A stretch of 64,000 bases of DNA, taken from positions 14,327,655-14,391,654 of the forward strand of contig NC_090744.1 in the NCBI RefSeq assembly GCF_036898095.1, read 5' to 3'. This document shows positions 14,381 to 24,664 of this stretch, one piece after another. The position numbers were made by a program, and so were the translations under genes. The stretch's first letter is position 1. The number at the start of each line of letters is the position of its first letter. The notes below the pieces were generated by a model. The model was not told the DNA's origin. It saw only the letters and a list, made by a program, of their open reading frames with translations, and searched no databases. Origin of the DNA: Palaemon carinicauda (Eukaryota > Arthropoda > Malacostraca > Decapoda > Palaemonidae).

Positions 14381-14387
14381 GGGTGGT

Positions 14388-14493
14388 CTTTTTGTCTGAC
14401 GTCATTTCGTCCGACGACACTTCGTCCACGTCTTTTTGTTCAATGTCTTTTCGTCCGATGGACTTTTGGTCCAACGACATATGGTCCAGTTTC
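14388..14493. repeat. MULE left TIR
   Basis: Pairs with 16293-16395 as an inverted repeat. Matching landmarks are TCGTCCGACGACACTTCGTC and GACTTTTGGTCCAACGACAT. Confidence 0.85.
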
Positions 14494-14538
14494 TATAGAA
14501 AACAAGTGTTTTAAAGGACTTTTATTACCGTTTATATA

Positions 14539-15784
14539 GTGTGCAGCAAGTTTAGTACTTCAGTTTCTGAATCTGCCCATCCCGAAATGGCACAGTTCAT
14601 ACAATCAACGAAGAAGAAAAGAAAAATAGTAGATGAAAATAATTACATCTATGATTTTCATTCAACTAACACAAAACTTGGAAAAGAATACTGGAGGTGT
14701 GAGAAAAGGCAGCTGTGTTCAGTGCGCAGTCACACGGTTACGGAAGACAATGTACCAAAAATTATTTATTCTTCCGGTGAGCAACTTCATCCCGCATATT
14801 TATATGCATTAAATGCTAGAAAAGCAGTTGCTGAAATTAAGGAAGAAACGATTGAAAACATAGCAGCAATCTCGTGTAGCATATTATCGAGAAAGTATAT
14901 GGAGATAACTGAAAATACTTGTTCTCAGCTCCCTCATGTGCAAGTACTTTAAAAGACTATTTAAAGGTACCGACAAAAACATTCCGGATTTCCTGCTAAT
15001 CCAGTGGCTAGACATGGATTTGAAATCCCTGACGAATACGTTAAACTTGATAATAGCGAACAGTTTATCAGATATAATTCAGGCCTCGAGGATCATCAAA
15101 GAATTCTAATATTTGCATCAAAAAGAGCTCTCGAAGATATAGCATCATATTGTCATTGGGCATGTGATGGGACATTTAAAATTGTGCCAGAACAGTGATA
15201 TCAAATCAACTGTTTTGCATTCATATACAAGTTAATAGTAGCAGTTTCCCACGGGTCCTTGCATTACTGCCGAATAAAACCAGGCATACAAATGAATCAG
15301 TTTTCTAGCAATTGAAAATTATGTAACCTAATGTAGATCCAATTGATCTCATGGCAGATTTCAAAGTTGCGATTCATAAGTCATATAATTCATCATTCCC
15401 TAATTCATCTATCGTTGCAGGTTTGTTTCATCTGGGGCAGTCCATGTTTAGAAAAATTGTTGATCTAGGTCTCAAAGAAAAATATAACCCTCTGAATTCT
15501 GTCCTAAAGTAAGATGTTTTTCAGCATTAGCATTTCTCCCTACTGATGATGTTGAAGAGGCCTATGAGGAATTGATAGACAGTGACAAAATGCCTTCTGA
15601 ATTAATTGCTTATTTACAAACAATGCTGTAGAGGGGTTTCATTCTGGTATAAAACGTTCAGCGGGTGGAGAACATTTGAACATTTGGAAATTTATCTAAA
15701 CCTTGAAGGGAGAAGAAGGATTTACTCAAGGTAAAATAACTCAAAAACTCCGAGGAGGTCCGTCAAATTCTCTTTCACGATAAA
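14539..15784 (+). pseudogene. FLYWCH/MULE transposase relic
   Basis: The first ~137 codons (from 14539) look like a FLYWCH-type zinc domain: YWRCEKRQLC followed by HP at the expected spacing. After a stop near 14950 a second open stretch (15004-15198) ends in CDGTFKIVPEQ, the conserved DGTF segment that carries the first catalytic Asp of this MULE group. Further downstream, in other frames, come isolated matches such as TNNAVEGFHSG at 15616-15648, which holds the expected catalytic Glu, and a WKFI segment. Several stops and frameshifts separate these pieces, so this is an inactive copy. Confidence 0.72.
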
Positions 15785-16292
15785 AAAAAATCACCGAACG
15801 TCTCAAAAGATTGGTAACTGGATATGAGTCAACGAGGAAAACAGTGTTTTTGAAGAATGTGGCATATAATTTGCAACAATTTTAAACAATCATTTTATCT
15901 TTTTTTTTTTTTTAATCATTCATTATTTTACACGTGTGTTACTATTAAATTTATCACCTTTTATTTGCTTTTTTATTTTCACTTCAGATGTTATTTCTTA
16001 CATTTGTTACATTTAATACTGAAAAGAATCAGCTACGCTGTAAAGTTATTATTCTGCATAGAGGAGTTATGTTATGTTGAGCAGTTTTTCTTCAATTCTA
16101 TATTGTCAGACACTTCCATTTAATTTTCATTTCCTAACTAATCATTTTCACTCCTAAACTTTGGAATTTGGGAATCAATTATTATAAACAACAAGGGAGA
16201 AAGAGGTCCTTACAAGGTTTAATTTTCTGTTAGGGAAGTTATGGACTGGCTAGGGGTTTTCTTTTTTCTATTATGGATTGAAATGATTTAAA

Positions 16293-16395
16293 ATTGGACC
16301 AAATGTCGTTGGACCAAAAGTCCATCAGACGAAATGACATTGGACAAAAAGACGTGGACGAAGTGTCGTCGGACGAAGTGACATCGGACGAAAAG
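16293..16395. repeat. MULE right TIR
   Basis: Inverted partner of 14388-14493. A 77-codon frame crossing it is an artefact of the repeated GGACGAA words. Confidence 0.85.
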
Positions 16396-16656
16396 TTGGT
16401 ACACGAAATCCAAATTGCTTCTCAATTTTCAGTTCACGGCAAATATTCCGGGACAAAGGAATTTTACTTCACCTATGTCCATTATATGCTAAATCACAAG
16501 TACTGTAAAATTGCAATAAAAATTTGATCATCGTTATAAACTGTCCTCTATCTGATATCAGTATCTTTTAGTATGGACTATTAATATCTTAGACAAGTAG
16601 AATACTACGTTTGAAGATTAATGATGTCATTGACTTTTTACAACGTAAACATTAAA

Positions 16657-16662
16657 TATATA

Positions 16663-16750
<88 letters not shown>
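16657..16750. repeat. (TA)n microsatellite
   Basis: TA dinucleotides with TGTG and CATA interruptions. Confidence 0.95.
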
Positions 16751-16751
<1 letters not shown>

Positions 16752-17764
16752 CCAATGATTCATATCTTTAAATTATCAAACATATTCAGTGAATAGAATG
16801 CCCATATTGACGTAATTATTATTGACTAGCGTGAGCATTCGTAGTATGGATTTGACCGTAATCTTGCAATATTCTTTACAAATGCTTTTGAAATATGTGT
16901 AAATAAGAATTTTGGAACACTCAACATTCCCCTGGATGTCCTATTTAGTTCTATACGTGACTTAACGTTACTTTAGTGTTATTTTGTATACAAACATACT
17001 CTTTACTCTACTGTATAATAAAAAATTAATAAAAACTTAATCGTGAAATAATAAGCTTGATAAAATTGTATCGGTTAGGAATAGTCTCTCGGTGCGGGAT
17101 TAATAAGCATATCTTAAGAGCTTGAAATAATCATGGTGATATGTCGTAAGAGCTTAAAATAATCATGGTGGTAAGACTAGCATACTCATTATCAATATAA
17201 TTAAAGTTATTGTTATGTAATTGATCAGTCACATATATATTAATTACGTAACTGAATTGTGATTCCTAATGCGGTGAACTTTTAATACAGAGCGGCAAAA
17301 ATCTAATACGATGTCAGAAATCTAGAAAGATCTAGAATGAGCAGAATCATGCATACGTGGAAGTTGGGTAGGAAGTGACATCATTCAATGAGTTCCGATT
17401 CAGATATTAGGCTATAGCCTACCTCAGTAAATAAGGGTTGCTTTATGAAAGTGTTTCTATCTAGTGGATAGGAAGAAATTTAGGAACATCCAATAAGATT
17501 ATGTAAACATAAAGTTCTTTTATTACAAAGATCCTTGCGAGCATTTTGGCAGCCATAAAATGCACATCCAAGGTGGGGTCTAATATACAGGTGAGTTCCG
17601 GTTACGTTGAACGCACCTCTTTGTCTTTGGGACCCTGCAACATCCAACATCCTCAAAAAACAAACGAAAGTTAAGTTCCTCGGATACTGATGCCCTTTTC
17701 CTTCAGTATCTCTGATCTTTATTATAAAAACGTCATTGTGTTGAACATTTCTTAGGGAATTGTT
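16751..17764. other. Non-coding interval
   Basis: AT-rich, no plausible gene. A short local duplication (CTTAAGAGCTTGAAATAATC / CGTAAGAGCTTAAAATAATC near 17113 and 17146) is the only structure seen. Confidence 0.5.
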
Positions 17765-18560
17765 AAAGTGTTGATATAACTGTCTAGACCTTGTATCATT
17801 TTGTATTGCATGCCCTTTGGAATGCGTGCTAATATAATTGTTTAAACCTAGTGCTATTTTGTTCTTGAATTGCTTATGGAACTCGTGTTAGTATGACTGT
17901 CTAGGCCCAGTACCATTTTGTGTTTGAATTACTTATGGAACGCATGTTAATATAACTGTCTAAGCCTAGTGCCGTTTTGTGTTTGAATAGCTTAAGGAAC
18001 TAAAGTGTTAATATAACTGTCTAAGCCTTGTACCGTTTTGTGTTCGAATATAATTATTATTATCATTATTATTATTATTATTTGCTAAGCTACAACCCTA
18101 GTTGGAAAAGCATGATGATATAAGCCCAGTGGCTCCAACAGGGAAAATACCCCAGTGAACAAAGGAAAAAAGAAAAATATAACATTTTAGGAAGAGTAAC
18201 AACATTAAAATAAAAATCTCCCATAGAAACTATAAAAACTTCAAAAAACAAGAAGAGAAATAAGATAAAGAGTGAGCTCAAGTGTACCCTCAAGCAAAAA
18301 AAATTCTAACCCAAACAGTTTTATGTTTGACTGTTTGAATAGATTAAGGAACTCAAGTGTTAATATAACTGTCTAAGCCTAGTTCCACTTTGTGTTTGAA
18401 TAGCTCAAGGAACTCAAGTGTTAATATAACCGTCTAAGCCTGGTGCCATTTTGTGTCTGAATTACTTAAGGAACTCATGTGTTAATATAAATGCCTAAGC
18501 CTTGTGCCATTTTGGGTTTAAATTGCTTTAAAGAAACGAAGTGTTAAGAACTCTGTATAA
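17765..18560. repeat. ~60-bp minisatellite, 8-9 units
   Basis: Units begin GTGTTAATATAACTGTCTAA and end near GAATAGCTTAAGGAACTCAA, with a period of 59-61 bp. Units start near 17770, 17829, 17887, 17946, 18006, 18356, 18417 and 18478, with a partial last unit near 18540. The fifth unit is split by the SINE-like insertion at 18047-18330. Confidence 0.88.
18047..18330 (-). mobile_element. SINE-like or short LINE-tail insertion with (AAT)n tail
   Basis: About 280 bp that interrupts one minisatellite unit. Read on the minus strand it ends in an (AAT)n simple tail, as a retroposed element would. Imperfect ~13-bp flanking copies (GTTTTGTGTTCGA and GTTTTATGTTTGA) look like a target-site duplication of unit sequence. 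Its internal sequence resembles a dispersed repeat I associate with decapod genomes (GCTACAACCCTAGTTGGAAA), from memory only. Confidence 0.6.
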
Positions 18561-18826
18561 TAGCTGTTTTGTCACCCTTTTTTATTACCAAGGCTAAATT
18601 TTACGTTATTTACTGGTAACGAAATTAAGATCTAAACTGTTTGATTGAAAACAACTATATAATTTAGACAGGTTGTGGCGGGATGTCGCAATAATAAGCC
18701 CCACACCCTTGATCACACTAACTGACAAATGTCTCCTCTGCACAAACTTTCCCCTTACGTTATCAACTGGACTCGTTGATTGAAGGGAAACAAAAACAAA
18801 ACATAACCTTGATACTATATTTCTTA

Positions 18827-19249
18827 AGCCAGGCTGACACTTGCACGAATTTGTGGCAAGCATTGTCACGACTCGAGTCGTGAACTGGCGTGAACTCTTT
18901 GTGAACTGGCGTGAAGTGTTCGTAAACCCGTCGTGATATCGTGGCATGTCATGACAAGAGTTTTGAAATGTTCAAAATTTTGGTCACGACAAAATTTCGT
19001 GACCGGGTCGTGAACTATGCGCGAACTGTTTGTGAACTCGTTGGGATGATGCTGGAAGTGCGCAAACTATGCGCAGACTATGCGTGAACTCGTCGTGAAC
19101 TCGTCGTGCCAGTTCGTGTCAATGTGGACAGGTCAGCTGTGATTCTGAGGTATTTTTTTTCTTTTTTTATCTTCCGGTTCGTGCCACAAAATGTCACGAC
19201 TTGCCACAACAAATGCGTTGCAAAAAGTCGTGCAAGTGTCAGGGTACCT
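18827..19249. mobile_element. PIF/Harbinger-like MITE, 423 bp
   Basis: TIRs of about 22 bp (AGCCAGGCTGACACTTGCACGA against AGGTACCCTGACACTTGCACGA on the other strand) are flanked by a TTA duplication (18824-18826 and 19250-19252). The 3-bp TWA duplication is characteristic of PIF/Harbinger. The family A 5' LTR at 31414-31416 is the unfilled site with a single TTA. The interior is non-coding and carries many copies of a GTGAACT word. Confidence 0.88.
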
Positions 19250-19660
19250 TTACAAACTAAAACGCTTAACATAAACCATCCACAATCAAATTATCAACAC
19301 TTAAAACTAATCAAAAACTTAACACTAAATATATAACAAATGTATACCATTCATATAAATCCCCCCCCAAAACCTAACAAACTTAAAATTAAACTTCGCA
19401 CCAACACCCAAATATGTATGGTTATATGATATACTGTATATTTAATGGCACTAACACAGCCGTCCACACCGTGCCAAACTGTCTTTTATGGCACACAACC
19501 ACAGTTTTGTGGTTAGCAATACACTGTGGCAATTTGCCACAACTACCTCCCTGATTTAACTAAATCTGAACAGTCGTATCCAGTTCCTTATTATAAGCCA
19601 GGTCGTCGATAAACAATTTCATATTCAAAGAAAATCTCTCCAAAGGAGGAATTACGGCCT

Positions 19661-19695
<35 letters not shown>

Positions 19696-20026
19696 ACTTA
19701 CAAACAATCCTAACTAACTAGACTATTTCACTATAATCAGAGATGAATAATAAACTGTTCCTATCATTCACAATCATGACAAGCAAATATAAACTAAACT
19801 GTAATTACTCAGAAAAACAATTAATCACTTCCACGCTGGTTGGATCAAATAAAGTAAATCCAGCACTCACACACACACCCGCCTCTAGCAGCAGTCAAAT
19901 GAAAAAGCATTCGCTCCGAAACATTTACTACTGTCCTAACCTAGCTGAAGGTAAACAACCTGTTCTATACCAACAGTCTTTCTCACAACAAACAATCAAT
20001 ACACTAACTACCTTTCGCTCGCTGAC

Positions 20027-20030
<4 letters not shown>

Positions 20031-20072
<42 letters not shown>
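20031..20072. repeat. (CT)n tract inside LTR
   Basis: Pure CT dinucleotides, at the same LTR position as the CT tracts at 32271-32310 and 56740-56786. Confidence 0.95.
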
Positions 20073-20076
<4 letters not shown>

Positions 20077-20127
20077 TTTGGCAAACAAAAAATAAATAGA
20101 AATAAAACAAAAAATTAGTCCTCCACA

Positions 20128-20145
20128 TTCTTCCCCACTTACTTT
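20128..20145 (-). other. Candidate polypurine tract of family A element
   Basis: Immediately upstream (minus strand) of the 3' LTR the sequence reads AAGTGGGGAAGAA, a purine run in the expected place for plus-strand priming. Confidence 0.65.
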
Positions 20146-20176
20146 GCCAAATCCTTCTACATTTTCACGCAACTAC

Positions 20177-20570
20177 TTACATTATTTTTTTCATTACCCA
20201 GTCGCAGTCGAGAACGGAACCTCTACTCCGAGTAACTGGGCCTTCATACACTCTCTCATTCACTTCTTCCTTATCATAATCATTCGGTATATTAACACTA
20301 TTCCTATTTAAATCCCTATCATCTAATATAGCATGTACAATCCTATCTACCTCGTTCTCATCTTGCCCTAAAATTACACTCATTTCTGTAAACAGTTCAT
20401 CCATTTCATCAAAAACATTCTCAACTTTAGCAAAAGTTGATTCCCTTGCCTAAACCCTTATCATTCTCCTATCTCTCATTCTCACGTCATTCATTCTTTC
20501 TTTTACATCATCTAACGAAAAACCATACACACTATAAGTATCATTCATACTCAGCCATGTTTCATCTGTA
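20177..20570 (-). pseudogene. Family A ORF, C-terminal piece
   Basis: Minus-strand open stretches (MNDTYSVYGFSLDDVKERMN; MDELFTEMSVILGQDENEVD; then EGPVTRSRGSVLDC before the stop at 20177) lie between the piggyBac-like insertion and the 3' LTR. The VTRSRG ending resembles the basic tails of LTR-element polyproteins. A stop near 20451 separates the two stretches. Function is unknown; position suggests the end of the single ORF of a gag-only element. Confidence 0.5.
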
Positions 20571-20574
20571 ATAA

Positions 20575-23500
20575 CCCTGGATAGGTACGATGGGTCGTTC
20601 GCGACCCCGAGCGTCAAAAAAAAACAGGTTTTTCTCACGTGACTCACCCCCGTGACTGAATTTGTGGGTGATCGACCTGCAGGAGGTGTCTCCCCTACAC
20701 GCTCTAGTAGTGTCCAGATGTGCATTGCTGTAGCTGTACTCCTTCCCCGATTTCTGAGACGCGTCGGGGTCGAGCGCGACCGAGTTTACCCTTCTAAGGT
20801 AGTTTGCATAATTATCAAAGTTATTACGTATTATGAAATTGTCGTAGAATGGTGCAACTTGTATAGGTTATTAGTTGTGGAAAGTCTTGGTGGATTGTTT
20901 GGCTACCATGTGCATGATTTTTTTTTTAGTTAAAATGTCGTTCATCACCACGAGGAACATTTTACAGCGAGTGCCCCTTTATAATTTTTTTTCATTTTTT
21001 TGCCAAGTCATTTTTCCGTAAGATATTGCCAAATAGTGTCGTAAAACTTTTGCTTGTTTAGTGTTGGAAAGTGTGTCTAGATGATCTGGCTACCCATGCA
21101 TGACTTTGTTTTTGTCAGATACGACGTAGTTATTGGTATATTGGGTATTTAACTGCGGTTACCAATTTCTGTTTTTTTTCAATATCTGTAAAAATTACTA
21201 CGTAGTAAGGAATTGCCGTATATTATTCATTTTTTTTTTCATGTTTATGTGTTAGAAAGTGTGCCTTGATGGTTGGGCTAACACGTGCATGTCTTTTTTT
21301 TTATCTGAGATGCCGTATATTAGAATGTCGGGCATTTTACCGCGAGTACCCCTTTTTCATTTTTTTTCATTTTTTTGCCAAGTCATTTTTCCGTAAGATA
21401 TTGCGAAATAGTGTCGTAAAACTTTTGCTTTTTTAGTGTTGGAAAGTGTGTCTAGATGATCTGGCTACCCATGCGTGATTTTGTTTTTGTCAGATACGAC
21501 GTAGTTATTGGTATATTGGGTATTTAACTGCGGTTGCCAATTTCTGTTTTTTTTCAATATCTGTAAAAATTTACTACGTAGTAAGGAATTGCCGTATATT
21601 ATTGATTTTTTTTTCATGTTTATGTGTTAGAAAGTGTGCCTTGATGGTTGGGCTAACACGTGCATGTCTTTTTTTTTATCTGAGATGCCGTTTATTAGAA
21701 TGTTGGGCATTTTTCCGCGAGTGCCCCTTTTTATTTGTTTTGCATTTTTTTGCTTAGTCATGTTACCGTAAGGAATTGGCAAGTAGTGTCGCAAAACTTA
21801 TATTTTTATAGTGTTGGAAAGTGTTTCTAGATGATCTGGCTACCCATGCCTATTTTTTTTTTAGCCAGATATGGCGTATATATAAGTATGTGTTCGATTT
21901 TCCTGTGATTGCCATTTTTTCGTTTTTTCCCATTTCTTTCAAAATTACTACGTACTAAGGAACTATCACAGAGTAATGATTCATTTATATGTTTATTTGT
22001 CGGAAAATGTGCCTTGATGGTTTGCCTAGCACGTGGCTGAAATTTTTTTTTCTGAAATGCCGTATATTAGAATGGCCATTTTTCCACGAGTGCCCCTTTT
22101 TATTTGTTTTGCATTTTTTTGCTTAGTCATGTTACCGTAAGGAATTGGCAAGTAGTGTCGCAAAACTTATAATTTTATAGTGTTAGAAAGTGTTTCTAGA
22201 TGATCTGGCTACCCATGCCTATCTTTTTTTTTTTAGCCAGATATGGCGTATATATAGGTATGTGTTCGATTTTCCTGTGATTGCCATTTTTTCGTTTTTT
22301 CCCATTTCTTTCAAAATTACTACGTACTAAGGAACTATCACAGAGTAATGATTCATTTAGATGTTTATTTGTCGGAAAATGTGCCTTGATGGTTTGCCTA
22401 GCACGTGGCTGAATTTTTTTTTTCTGAAATGCCGTATATTAGAATGTTAGCCATTTTTCCGCGAGTGCCCCTTTTTATTTGTTTTGCATTTTTTCGCTTA
22501 GTCATGTTACCGTAAGGAATTGGCAAGTAGTGTCGCAAAACTTATATTTTTATAGTGTTGGAAAGTGTTTCTAGATGATCTGGCTACCCATGCCTATCTT
22601 TTTTTTAGCCAGATATGGCGTATATATAGGTATGTGTTCGATTTTCCGGTGATTGCCATTTTTTCGTTTTTTCCCAATTCTTTCAAAATTACTACGTACT
22701 AAGGAACTATCACAGAGTAATGATTCCTCTAGATGTTTATTTGTCGGAAAATTTTGTTTACTTTTTTTTTTTTTGATTGAATATCATCAAATTTTTTTAG
22801 CTAAAATATTATATTGTTTTACATTTTTTTTTTTTCGATTTTATTTCCCTTCAAAAAATTTTTTTGGGTCAGAATTTTAATTTTATAGTCGTAAAATAAT
22901 CGACAATTATCCAGCAACCCACCATACAATTTTTATGCATATCCAATAATAATTAGATTAGTAAATAACACCTTGAAATTGACATACCCTTCCTACATTT
23001 CAAGTGGCAGATTAGGGAGTCTGAGTCAGTGTGGTTGGCGGCCATTTTGTGGACATATCCGAAGCGTAAGCTGCCCTATCTATATATATTCTTGTTCCCT
23101 ATAGAATTTGTGATATTTTGGTATATTTTTACCTGCATAAATATCATATTATATATTAAATATATGTATTTTTTACGAAATTTCTAAGTACTCAAAAAAT
23201 TACCTTTAGATATGGCCCCTGATATAAATGTAATTTACAAAATAATGAAGATTTTTTTACATATTTCTATTTTAGGATAACATATGTTTATTCCCTAAAA
23301 AAATTAGCCACTTCCTATTTCATTTGGGTACCCAAAAAAATTCATGAAATTTGGACAAATTTTTTTGGCCAAAAAAAGTTACCCTTTTTTTCTCATTTCA
23401 GATCTTCACCTCCATGGGTCTGACTTCATCCAAAATACATCAAGATGTGTCCTAAACATTCAAGAATCAATTCCTAAAAGGATTTGTGTATATATGTATA

Positions 23501-23760
23501 AACTTTTTTTTTATGAATTTTTATGTCAGGTCTTTTTTTTTCTACTTAATTTTTTAAAATATTTATAATAAATAGTTTTTCTGCAGATGAGTAGTATTTA
23601 TCTTTACAGTTGTTTTAAGCATTCATTGAAGTTTTTTTTGGCAAAAGAAAAAAGGAGGTTACTGCAAAAACTGATTTTTCAAGAATTTTTTTTGTCGTCG
23701 GGGTCGTTCGCGTCCGAGTATACCCTTAAAGGGGTGTCCGAGGAGCGTACCTATCCAGGG
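20575..23760. mobile_element. piggyBac-like non-autonomous element (~3.2 kb)
   Basis: Ends form an inverted repeat CCCTGGATAGGTACG (20575-20589 and 23746-23760), with subterminal GGGTCGTTCGCG segments also inverted. The right flank is TTAA and the left flank ATAA, consistent with a TTAA target duplication with one substitution. No transposase frame is present. Most of the interior is a tandem satellite (20800-22750), then ~1 kb of AT-rich sequence. Confidence 0.72.
20800..22750. repeat. Dimeric satellite: ~187-bp monomers, ~375-bp higher-order unit
   Basis: The marker GTGTTGGAAAGTGT of monomer type A starts at 21061, 21436, 21811, 22180 and 22555 (spacings 375, 375, 369 and 375). A diverged monomer type B (GTGTTAGAAAGTGTGCCTTG) sits midway between each pair, near 21248 and 21623. 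A and B share a layout: GGAAAGTG word, GGCTA and CATG words, T-run, TACGTA or CGTATAT words, T-rich spacer. Confidence 0.88.
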
Positions 23761-23764
23761 TTAA

Positions 23765-24664
23765 TACATTTATCCCCCACACTCACTTGCACATTTACAC
23801 CCTTGTCATACTTCTTTCTATTCTTACCTATACTTATAAATTTCCCTTGCACTTTCTCACATAAAACTTTCAAAAGACTTTCTCCTATATTCAACTAACA
23901 CTAATTGTTTATTTTCCAGCCCTAACTTCTCATGCTTACTAGATTCATAATTTCTCATTTCCAACCAATTATTCATCCCATTCTCACAAACACAGGAGGA
24001 CTCAACCAGCTGAACCCTCTTACACTCTAGTTTCCCGAACATCCTGGCTGACTTAATCCCTTCTTCCTACATACTCTAGCTACATGCCAATCTGCACCAC
24101 ATACAGTACACTTACCCTTGCACATTCTAGCATAATGACCATCCTTACCACAATTACCACAAATCACATTCATACAATTACTACAACATCCACTCGCTAT
24201 GTGCCCAGTCATACCACACCGATAACATTTTACCCCTTTCTCTTTCTTGCACTCGCCAATTCTATGGCCTACTTCACCACATCCAAAACAAGCACCTAGA
24301 GCCCATCTACATTCACCTATAACAGTTCTCTTCACGGACACAACTACCTGACCTACCTCGCTGTGCACTAGCACTCCTATCTCTCCAAACCTGATTCCCT
24401 TGCCTAAACCCTTCATTTGCCCTTACAGGTATTCCCACATTACTCGCCCTAACACTCCTATCTACTACATTATTAGCTACCCTCATCGGTCTTCTCATAA
24501 CAGCATCTCTAAAACTAACCAATTCTAGCACACTTTCATCCATTCCAGTTTTTATACTCACAGATTTACTTTCTTCCATACATCTATCTAAATCACAATC
24601 CTCAACTATCTCTAGTATATCATCCCACGTTAACCTCTCCTGCGTCCACATTATTTTCTCCATT
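23765..24664 (-). pseudogene. Family A gag, zinc-knuckle piece
   Basis: The minus-strand frame from about 24664 (MEKIMWTQERLTWDDILEIV) leads into four Cys/His knuckles: CFGCGEVGHRIGEC, CYRCGMTGHIASGC, CGNCGKDGHYARMC and CTVCGADWHVARVC (about 24310 to 24070). The first three fit CX2CX4HX4C exactly; the fourth has the same spacing. A frame change near 24320-24420 and stops after the knuckles mark decay. Retrotransposon gag knuckles bind element RNA. The upstream gag half lies at 30305-31235, separated by the LINE and other inserted DNA. Confidence 0.8.

Larger units (their letters stand above)
14388..16395 (+). mobile_element. Mutator-like (MULE) DNA transposon, decayed
   Basis: The ends form an inverted repeat of about 100 bp (14388-14493 and 16293-16395) with roughly 85-90 percent identity by eye. 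Each TIR contains several copies of a short TCGTCCGACGA-like word. Inside lies a decayed FLYWCH/MULE-type transposase in plus orientation. I could not identify a clean 8-10 bp target duplication. Confidence 0.8.
18674..20127 (-). repeat. Family A 3' LTR (contains MITE)
   Basis: Collinear with 31261-32363 apart from the 423-bp MITE at 18827-19249, a ~33-base poly-A expansion near 19662-19694, and an 81-bp segment present only in the other LTR. Contains a (CT)n tract at 20031-20072. Without the MITE and its duplicated TTA it is about 1.03 kb. Confidence 0.87.

Noticed and set aside
16294..16527. 77-codon plus ORF with DEVSSDEVTSDE repeats
   Set aside because: Runs through the repeated words of the MULE right TIR; no protein family.
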